Shown: positions 6,883 to 12,566 of the stretch, one piece after another | How positions within the stretch are numbered: the first letter of the stretch is position 1 | Layout of the letters: every line of letters starts with the position of its first letter | Assembly (NCBI GenBank): GCA_015068525.1 | Contig: SVKJ01000031.1 | Location: forward strand, 1 to 12,566 | DNA: 12,566 nucleotides | Reading direction: 5' to 3' | Origin: Oscillospiraceae bacterium | GTDB lineage: Bacteria; Bacillota; Clostridia; UMGS1840; HGM11507 | The notes under the pieces: model-generated | What the model was told of the DNA's origin: nothing | Databases searched by the model: none | What the model saw: the letters and a program-made list of their open reading frames with translations, nothing else | Translations under genes and position numbers: made by a program

Positions 6883-6918
6883 ATTGAGTCCCATCCCTTT
6901 TATATCTTTCTAAAAAAA

Positions 6919-6947
6919 ATTATACTAAAGTAAAATTTTATTGTCAA
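6919..6947 (-). promoter_or_regulatory. Sigma-A promoter of the oxidoreductase-nagA operon
   Basis: On the minus strand TTGACA (6942-6947), a 17-base spacer and TATAAT (6919-6924) match the consensus perfectly. The start should be near 6912, about 30 bases before the ATG at 6882. I see no cre-like catabolite site or GntR-type operator overlapping it, although a strong catabolic promoter is usually repressed. The short AT palindrome at 6931-6940 is too simple to call an operator. Confidence 0.88.
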
Positions 6948-6993
6948 GGAAACTGCAAAAATATAATACTTTATAAATATTTTTATTTACAAC

Positions 6994-7022
6994 TTGATAA
7001 TAAATGCAATATGGATTATAAT
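6994..7022 (+). promoter_or_regulatory. Sigma-A promoter of polA
   Basis: TTGATA (6994-6999), a 17-base spacer and TATAAT (7017-7022) form a near-consensus promoter, back to back with that of the nagA operon (46 bases between the -35 boxes). Transcription should begin near 7029, at the first bases of the ribosome binding site, so the polA leader would be only about 14 bases. Confidence 0.82.
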
Positions 7023-7028
7023 ATATGA

Positions 7029-7037
7029 AGAGGTGAT
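7029..7037 (+). promoter_or_regulatory. Ribosome binding site fixing the TTG start of polA
   Basis: AGAGGTGAT is an almost full match to the 16S anti-Shine-Dalgarno sequence. It ends 5 bases before the TTG at 7043. No in-frame ATG or GTG lies near, and the first residues MKKLLIVDGNS are the normal PolA N-terminus, so the TTG start is secure. Confidence 0.9.
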
Positions 7038-7042
7038 TTTAC

Positions 7043-9562
7043 TTGAAAAAATTACTAATTGTGGACGGAAACAGTATTGCCAATCGTGCATTTTACGGGA
7101 TAAGACCTTTAAGTACAAAAGAAGGGATTCCCACAAATGCTATTTTTGGTTTTTTAAATATTGTTCTTAAAGTGATAGATGACAAAAAGCCTGATTTTAT
7201 CACCGTTGCTTTTGATGTATCTAAAAAAACATTCAGAAACGATATGTATGATTTATATAAAGCAAACAGGAAAGGTATGCCCGATGACCTTGCAACTCAA
7301 CTTCCGATTTTAAAAGAAGTTCTTGATGTGCTTAATATTTCGCATATCGGACTCGAAGGATATGAAGCAGACGATTTAATAGGAACTGTTTCCAAAAAAT
7401 GCGAAACAGAAAATATAAAATGTGAGATTTTAACAGGGGACCGTGACGATTTGCAGTTATGCTCAAAAGATACAACTGTTTTACTTGTTACAACTCAGGG
7501 TGGGAAAACACAGACAGTACCTTATAATGATGCAGGTGTGTTATACAAATACGAGGTTACCCCTAAAGAATTTATCGACTTAAAAGGTCTTATGGGGGAC
7601 AGTTCGGATAATATCCCCGGTGTAAAAGGTGTTGGAGAAAAAACAGCGATTTCACTTATCAAAGAATTTAAATCTATAGAAAACTTATATAAAAACATTG
7701 ACTCGGACAAAATCAAAAAATCAGTAAGAGAAAAATTAATCGAGAACAAAGAAATGGCATTTCTTTCAAAAGAACTTGCAACAATAAAATGCGATGTTCC
7801 TTTATCTTTTGATTTTAATGCTTTTAAAGTGTTGCCTCCAAAAGATGAAGCAGTTTTATTATTTGAAAAATTAGAACTTAATTCTTTTATTAAAAGACTT
7901 TCTCTTAACTCGGAAAAAGAAGATGTTACACCTGAAATAAAAATTTCAAACAATATTTCAGACTTTGACTTTGCTACACATATTTTTTATCTTATTGAAA
8001 ACGAAAAAATATATATATACTGCGAAAAAGGTATTATAGAGTTAAATATTAAAGACTCCAAAGAAAAACTTAAAGAAATCTTTGAAAACAAAGAAATTTC
8101 AAAGGTTACTTATGGTGCAAAGGAACATATAATTTATTTTAACACATTAGGTATAAACTTAAGCGGTAAGATTTTTGATATAAAAATTGCAAAATATGTT
8201 CTGGATCCATCATTTGGAGAGTTCAGATTACCCTCAATTATATATTCATCAATTGGAAAATCCTGTGATACTTTGCACGAGTGTGCTTTTGTGCTCCCCG
8301 ATGTTTTTGAGAAATTAAGCATTGAACTTGAGAGCACTAATTTATCCAAACTTTACTATGACATTGAACTTCCTGTTATGAAAATACTTGCAAGTATGCA
8401 ACTTCACGGAATAAAAATTGATGTTCCTTCTCTTAATGAACTAAGTATGAAATTTGAAGATGAACTATCCATTTTAACAAGTGAAATTTATAAACTGGCA
8501 GGAGAAGAATTCAATATAAATTCAACCAAGCAATTAAGCGTTATTCTCTTTGAAAAATTAGGGCTTAAACCCTCCAAAAAAACGAAAACAGGTTATAGTA
8601 CCGATAACTCAGTTTTAGAAGGATTAAAAGGAGAACACGAAATTATCGACCTTCTTATCAACTACAGAACTTACACAAAGTTAAAATCAACTTATATTGA
8701 CAGTTTGCTTTCCTTATGTGATGAAAATAATATTCTCCATTCTAAATTTCATCAGACAGTTACACAAACAGGAAGGCTCTCTTCAAGCGAACCTAACCTT
8801 CAGAACATTCCTGTAAAAATTGAACTTGGCAGACAAATAAGAAAACTTTTCACACCTGTAAATAGTGATAATGTGTTCGTTTCTGCAGATTATTCTCAGG
8901 TAGAACTTCGGGTACTTGCTCAGATATGCGGAGATGAAAATCTTATAAACGCATTTAAAAATAATGAGGACATTCATACTCAGGCGGCATCAAAAATATA
9001 TCAGGTTGATATAAAGGACGTTACCCCCAAAATGCGTTCGGACGCAAAGATGGTTAATTTTGGTCTGTTATACGGAAAGACTGAATTTACACTTGCCAAA
9101 GATTTAGGAATTTCAAGAAAAGAAGCAAAGGACATTATTGATACTTATTTTACAAAATATCCTAAAATCAAAAAATATATGTTTGATATAGTTGAGTTTG
9201 CAAAAGAAAACGGATATGTTAAAACACTTCTTGGAAGAATTCGTTATATAAAAGAATTATCCGACAGAAACTATATGACACGTCTTGCAGGTGAAAGAAT
9301 GGCACTTAATACCCCTATTCAGGGTACTGCTGCAGACATAATGAAAATTGCAATGATTAAAACTCAAAAGGCTCTTCAGGAAAATAAACTAAATGCCAAA
9401 ATAGTACTGCAAATCCATGACGAACTTGTTATTGAAACAAGCAAGGAAGACCTTAAAAAAGTTAAAGAAATACTGATAAGTTCAATGGAAAATGCTGTTA
9501 AAATAAACGTACCTTTAACAGTTTCCTGTGCTTCGGGAGAAAATTTATACGAACTTAAATAA
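7043..9562 (+). CDS. polA: DNA polymerase I
   Basis: This 839-residue protein carries out repair and Okazaki fragment maturation. The 5'-nuclease domain (1 to about 290) has VDGN with Asp8, AFD (56-58), EADD (108-111), GDRDD (132-136) and GDSSDNIPGVKG (185-196). The central region (about 300-440) has the position of a 3'-5' exonuclease, but I cannot find its DxE and later acidic residues, so proofreading is probably lost, as in other Firmicutes. The polymerase domain has TGRLSSSEPNLQN (576-588), motif A DYSQVELR (616-623), motif B with Arg665, Lys669, Phe673 and Tyr677, and motif C IHDELV (791-796) with Asp793. All catalytic residues are present. It starts with TTG behind a strong ribosome binding site and its own promoter. 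The next gene begins 11 bases after its stop, which makes it the head of a three-gene operon. Confidence 0.98.
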   Translation: MKKLLIVDGNSIANRAFYGIRPLSTKEGIPTNAIFGFLNIVLKVIDDKKPDFITVAFDVSKKTFRNDMYDLYKANRKGMPDDLATQLPILKEVLDVLNISHIGLEGYEADDLIGTVSKKCETENIKCEILTGDRDDLQLCSKDTTVLLVTTQGGKTQTVPYNDAGVLYKYEVTPKEFIDLKGLMGDSSDNIPGVKGVGEKTAISLIKEFKSIENLYKNIDSDKIKKSVREKLIENKEMAFLSKELATIKCDVPLSFDFNAFKVLPPKDEAVLLFEKLELNSFIKRLSLNSEKEDVTPEIKISNNISDFDFATHIFYLIENEKIYIYCEKGIIELNIKDSKEKLKEIFENKEISKVTYGAKEHIIYFNTLGINLSGKIFDIKIAKYVLDPSFGEFRLPSIIYSSIGKSCDTLHECAFVLPDVFEKLSIELESTNLSKLYYDIELPVMKILASMQLHGIKIDVPSLNELSMKFEDELSILTSEIYKLAGEEFNINSTKQLSVILFEKLGLKPSKKTKTGYSTDNSVLEGLKGEHEIIDLLINYRTYTKLKSTYIDSLLSLCDENNILHSKFHQTVTQTGRLSSSEPNLQNIPVKIELGRQIRKLFTPVNSDNVFVSADYSQVELRVLAQICGDENLINAFKNNEDIHTQAASKIYQVDIKDVTPKMRSDAKMVNFGLLYGKTEFTLAKDLGISRKEAKDIIDTYFTKYPKIKKYMFDIVEFAKENGYVKTLLGRIRYIKELSDRNYMTRLAGERMALNTPIQGTAADIMKIAMIKTQKALQENKLNAKIVLQIHDELVIETSKEDLKKVKEILISSMENAVKINVPLTVSCASGENLYELK

Positions 9563-9573
9563 GAGGTGCTTTT

Positions 9574-10380
9574 ATGAAACCATACATTTTTTTTAAAACA
9601 TCGGCAAAAATAAATCTTGGAAGAAATTTTCTAAAATGTATTATTGCATTTTTATTTGTTTCGCTTTTGCCAAGCCTTATTTTACTTTTACCAAGCAGTC
9701 TAAATCTATCAAAAATTCATACGCTCATACTTCTTATTTTATCTACATTTATTCTTATTCCCTGCTTCAAAATAGGGGCAATAGGTTTTATGATAGATTC
9801 AATGGAAAAAAAGGAAACATCTTTGGGAAATATGTTTGACGGGTTTTTATATATATTTAAACTTATCCCTTTAATACTTTCAAAGATTATTTCATATATC
9901 CCTCTGATGCTTGTTATATTTTTAGCATATAAACTTATAAGCAAAGAAGCAATGGATATACTAAGGGAATATGCACTTGACCCTGCAAAGAATATTGATA
10001 TACTTGTAAAAATACCGCAAAGCGACTTTTATACAATGTTTTTTACTGAACTTGGTGTAGTTGTTTCAATTATTTTATCAATCATAATAAATGCTTATGT
10101 GTCGCTTACAAATTACATACTATACAGCGAAAAACTTTCAGGAATCAAGGCAGTTATAAAAAGTATTAAATTGATGAAAGGGCATATACTATATTATATC
10201 GGTTTTAACTTAAGTTTCTTTATCTGGTATATTGTTTCAGCCTTTACGCAAGGTTTTTCGGATACAATATTTATTCCCTACAAGGAAGCATCATTTATAA
10301 TGTTCTATAAATTTTTAAACGGCGAATTTCCCGATAAAACTATCGCACAGACGGATTATGATATTAAGGAGGAAGAATAA
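9574..10380 (+). CDS. DUF975-like integral membrane protein
   Basis: The protein has 268 residues and about five hydrophobic segments (roughly 19-40, 48-72, 92-120, 155-184 and 204-225). The stretch from 190 to 247 carries IKSIKLMKGH (195-204), FNLSFFIWYI (211-220), an IPY (234-236) and MFYKFL (243-248). This follows the DUF975 pattern of a repeated S-x-x-LMKG, LSFIGW and PY-x-x-A-x-x-x-FY. That family is widespread in Firmicutes and has no firm function. Its AGAGGTG ribosome binding site overlaps the last base of the polA stop, with ATG 11 bases after it. The short hydrophilic tail is acidic (DIKEEE) and its last codon overlaps the next start. It has no link to DNA replication that I can see, so its place behind polA may be lineage-specific. 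Confidence 0.78.
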   Translation: MKPYIFFKTSAKINLGRNFLKCIIAFLFVSLLPSLILLLPSSLNLSKIHTLILLILSTFILIPCFKIGAIGFMIDSMEKKETSLGNMFDGFLYIFKLIPLILSKIISYIPLMLVIFLAYKLISKEAMDILREYALDPAKNIDILVKIPQSDFYTMFFTELGVVVSIILSIIINAYVSLTNYILYSEKLSGIKAVIKSIKLMKGHILYYIGFNLSFFIWYIVSAFTQGFSDTIFIPYKEASFIMFYKFLNGEFPDKTIAQTDYDIKEEE

Positions 10381-10721
10381 TGAAAAAGAAATTTTTTACA
10401 ACTACTTTAATTGCAGGTACTGCTGCGGCCTTAGGTGCTTTTGCCTACAAAATGGCAAAAGATAATATGAAATTTTCCTGTGACAGATGGGATATTGATA
10501 TTAAAAAAAGATATAGAATGGCAGACAGTTTAATAAGAAGTGAGGCACTTTTTGGTAAAGACAAAAAAGAAGTACTTTCAATTCTTGGAATAAACGGGCT
10601 TAAAAGTAATGCAGGTGATACTATGGAATATTACTTAAATGAAGACACTGAAAATCCAAAACTTCTTATAATTGAATTTGACGAAGATGAAAAGGTAAAG
10701 AATGTAACAGCATGTGTGTAA
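10380..10721 (+). CDS. Small exported or anchored protein, BamE/SmpA-like fold suspected
   Basis: The product has 113 residues. A basic start (MKKKF) and a hydrophobic stretch (about 6-22, Ala/Gly-rich, no lipobox Cys) look like an uncleaved signal anchor or a signal peptide. The rest is soluble: RMADSLI (46-52), LFGKDKKEVLSILG (57-70), MEYYLNED (81-88) and LLIIEFDEDEKV (95-106). This order of a helix, a G-x-x-x-x-E-V-x-x-x-LG turn, a Y-x-L strand and an I-x-F-D-x-x-x-x-V hairpin resembles the SmpA/BamE-like fold, which Gram-positive bacteria also use in small surface proteins. That is my inference; the sequence alone does not give a function. The ATG overlaps the stop of the DUF975-like gene (TAATG), with AAGGAGG seven bases before it, so translation is probably coupled. 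A strong terminator follows. Confidence 0.7.
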   Translation: MKKKFFTTTLIAGTAAALGAFAYKMAKDNMKFSCDRWDIDIKKRYRMADSLIRSEALFGKDKKEVLSILGINGLKSNAGDTMEYYLNEDTENPKLLIIEFDEDEKVKNVTACV

Positions 10722-10724
10722 AAC

Positions 10725-10762
10725 AATTGCCGAAAAGGGAGATAATTCCCTTTTCGGCAATT
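10725..10762. terminator. Bidirectional terminator of the polA operon and the GH20-like gene
   Basis: Positions 10725-10740 and 10747-10762 form a perfect 16-bp stem with a 6-nt loop, sitting between two convergent stop codons (10721 and 10764). On the plus strand a T-run follows the GC part directly. On the minus strand TTTT follows the stem. It should stop transcription from both sides. Confidence 0.9.
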
Positions 10763-10763
10763 T

Positions 10764-12566
10764 TTAATAATCTATTTTATCAATAAAAACATTTAAATTT
10801 TGTCCTTTAAGTTTTTCAAAAACAATATTTTCTATTTCTTTATCAGGAAATGGGTTTTCGTAAATCCATTCGTAATACGTATTTTTACCGCACTTATTTG
10901 CTACTGTCATACATGACGTTTCATAAAGTTCAGGTGTAAAATCTTCTATGTCAATATTGATGTTTGATATATTTTTTCCATAAATGACTTTTTCTTTATA
11001 GGAAGTTCCATCTTTATATTTTATAACATAATCCCCGATGTGATATTCTTCTTCGTCTATAAAGTCGCCATCGACAAAAGAACGATAAGGAATGTAAAAG
11101 TCAGTTGTATGGTTAACAATAATATATTTCTTGTCGGAAGAAATTTTAAGTATATTGCTTATATAGTAATTGTTAAGTTCTTTAAGTATTTTTTTGATTA
11201 TGCTTTCTTTATCTTCGCAATCATAATTTTCATTCCAACATATATATGAATTAAATATAAGGGCTTGAATAATGCCGTTTCTTAACATATTAACAAAATC
11301 TCCTCTGCCCCAGTTGGAAGCAAAAATTCCTTTTATGTTTTTTTTGCTTTGAATTTTCCTCTCGTTATAATTGTAACCTCTGAAATTAAGAAGCCATACG
11401 TCTCTGTCAGAAAAAATGCTGTCAAAATCAAATAACCAATACCAATTCATTACAGTTATATCACGTGGGAGATTTTTATATGATTTATAAAGTTCAGGAA
11501 CATATCTCAGATCGTCTTTTTCATATCCTTGAAGTCCTCCGCAAAGTTTCCCTTTATCATCAATATATGGTGTTCCGTCCTCTTTAGTTAACGGACAGAA
11601 TTTGTCGCCATACATTAATGTCTTTGTTCCTTTTTTTCGGATATAATTATTAAGTATTTTTATATCATCAATAAAAATATCCTCAGGATTTTTATTTTTA
11701 CATTTTTCACAAACTCCAATCGTAACAACTTCATCATGTCCTATTGAAATGTATTTCGGATTACCAAAAACATCTGCAATCTCATCTATTATATCATATA
11801 CAATCTCATACGTTTTGGGGTTTGAAGGACAATATGTATCAGGGTCAGCGTCTTCTACACGTTCATTTAGTTCAGGATATGCTCTTACTATGTAATCAGA
11901 ATGGGAAAGTGAAGGAATTTCGGGAATAACTTCAATTCCGCGTTCGCTACAATATTTTACTAAATCTTTTATTTCCTCCTGAGTAAGATATGAGCCTCCT
12001 CCATTCTCGGGATGAATTGCGTTTTTTGACCATGGATATGTATAATGCTGAATTTTATCTGCTATACCTGAGTTTTTAAGAAGTATATTGCAATATTTTT
12101 CCCATTCCTCGTTTATTTTTGGATGTCTTTTATATTCCATTGCCCCGCCAACTTCCAAAATAATTGCGTTATACTTATAACCTACTAAAATGTCATCAAC
12201 CATTTTTTTGAAATCGTTTATAAATTTCCTGCCCGGAATGAAAAAATGCAGCCCCCTTTTTTCCACATCAGGTTTATCAAATATAAAAGATTCTACTAAA
12301 TTATCATCCCTGATAAGATGTTTTAAAGTAGTCAAAGCATATATAATCCCGCTTTGAGTTTCTGCGTAAATATTAGTATTTTCTCCTATTTCAATACAGT
12401 ATGCTTGGGAATTTTCTATATACTCTTTTCCTGAAATATCTTTTATTTTACATTTAACATTATCAGGAATACCTGTATTTATATTTATAAATTTACATTT
12501 TTCCCCTTTTTTGCTTTTACTGCATACATCCTTTACATATTCACATATAAATGGATTATCAACCTT
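10764..12566 (-). CDS. Family-20 glycoside hydrolase-like protein, 5' end outside window
   Basis: The C-terminal 600 codons are present. The frame is open to the last base, and codons before the TTG at 12335 read AETQSGIIYALTTLKHLI, the normal link from a GH20 N-terminal domain into the barrel, so no start lies in this window. GH20 enzymes are beta-N-acetylhexosaminidases that use substrate-assisted catalysis. In window numbering, the N-terminal alpha/beta domain spans about 1-77. The barrel runs from KRGLHF (about 103) to about 450, and a beta-rich tail follows. The acid pair is Asp278-Glu279 in SIGHDEVV (codons at 11730-11735); the usual residue before Asp is Gly, here His. A C-x-x-C (286 and 289) follows at once. 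Trp-rich stretches MNWYW and SNWGRG could line the sugar site. A signal peptide cannot be judged. It is convergent with the polA operon, and strict hexosaminidase activity is not certain. Confidence 0.8.
   Translation of the reverse strand, partial: KVDNPFICEYVKDVCSKSKKGEKCKFININTGIPDNVKCKIKDISGKEYIENSQAYCIEIGENTNIYAETQSGIIYALTTLKHLIRDDNLVESFIFDKPDVEKRGLHFFIPGRKFINDFKKMVDDILVGYKYNAIILEVGGAMEYKRHPKINEEWEKYCNILLKNSGIADKIQHYTYPWSKNAIHPENGGGSYLTQEEIKDLVKYCSERGIEVIPEIPSLSHSDYIVRAYPELNERVEDADPDTYCPSNPKTYEIVYDIIDEIADVFGNPKYISIGHDEVVTIGVCEKCKNKNPEDIFIDDIKILNNYIRKKGTKTLMYGDKFCPLTKEDGTPYIDDKGKLCGGLQGYEKDDLRYVPELYKSYKNLPRDITVMNWYWLFDFDSIFSDRDVWLLNFRGYNYNERKIQSKKNIKGIFASNWGRGDFVNMLRNGIIQALIFNSYICWNENYDCEDKESIIKKILKELNNYYISNILKISSDKKYIIVNHTTDFYIPYRSFVDGDFIDEEEYHIGDYVIKYKDGTSYKEKVIYGKNISNINIDIEDFTPELYETSCMTVANKCGKNTYYEWIYENPFPDKEIENIVFEKLKGQNLNVFIDKIDY

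Noticed and set aside
6931..6940. TAAAATTTTA palindrome in the spacer of the nagA-operon promoter
   Set aside because: Ten A/T bases are expected by chance here, and the flanks do not extend the symmetry.
6895..7042. Search for a cre or GntR/NagR-type operator between the divergent promoters
   Set aside because: No sequence close to the cre consensus or to a GGTCTAGACC-like dyad was found.
7522..7953. 143-codon open frame on the minus strand opposite polA
   Set aside because: It mirrors the 5'-nuclease domain of PolA; the serine/phenylalanine-rich peptide is typical of an antisense frame.
1..12566. CRISPR array, insertion sequence, integrase, attachment site or toxin-antitoxin pair
   Set aside because: No regularly spaced repeats, transposase or integrase motifs, or flanking direct repeats at the tRNA genes were seen.

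Overview
The window looks like chromosome of an AT-rich, Gram-positive, probably spore-forming member of the Clostridia. The signs are a low-GC composition with strong AGGAGG/GAGGTGAT-type ribosome binding sites, near-perfect sigma-A promoters, tRNA genes with encoded CCA ends, a class A penicillin-binding protein with a lysine-rich cytoplasmic tail, a BofC-like protein, and a PolA with a degenerate proofreading domain. I see no mobile element, CRISPR array, rRNA or phage gene.

Layout. (1) Positions 1-600 hold a five-gene tRNA operon on the minus strand, in transcription order Val(TAC), Asp(GTC), Phe(GAA), Gly(GCC), Cys(GCA). It is driven by two tandem consensus promoters (706-734 and 621-649) and probably ends at a hairpin at 22-52. 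(2) 802-3000, minus strand: a bifunctional class A penicillin-binding protein with its own strong hairpin terminator. (3) 3113-3697, plus strand and divergent from the PBP gene: a membrane-anchored protein with a BofC-like C-terminal domain. (4) 3750-6882, minus strand: a three-gene operon read from one consensus promoter, consisting of two different Gfo/Idh/MocA-type NAD(P)-dependent oxidoreductases followed by an N-acetylglucosamine-6-phosphate deacetylase (nagA). (5) 7043-10721, plus strand and divergent from that operon: polA (TTG start), a DUF975-like integral membrane protein and a small exported or anchored protein with a BamE/SmpA-like look. These three are tightly packed, and the last two overlap by one base. 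(6) 10764 to the right edge, minus strand: the C-terminal 600 codons of a family-20 glycoside hydrolase-like protein. Its reading frame stays open to the last base, so the true start lies outside the window.

How the genes fit together. The oxidoreductase-oxidoreductase-nagA operon and the GH20-like gene point to use of N-acetylated amino sugars, with glycan cleavage followed by deacetylation of the 6-phosphate. The two oxidoreductases are not part of the textbook GlcNAc route and suggest a modified sugar or a redox-assisted glycosidase step. The tRNA, PBP, BofC-like and polA parts are housekeeping or cell-envelope functions. No gene-free stretch exceeds about 300 bases; the longest (591-801) holds the two tRNA promoters and the PBP terminator. 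Most of the window is ordinary. The amino-sugar cluster, the atypical GH20 active-site surroundings and the unexplained hairpin inside the tRNA operon are the parts most worth following up.
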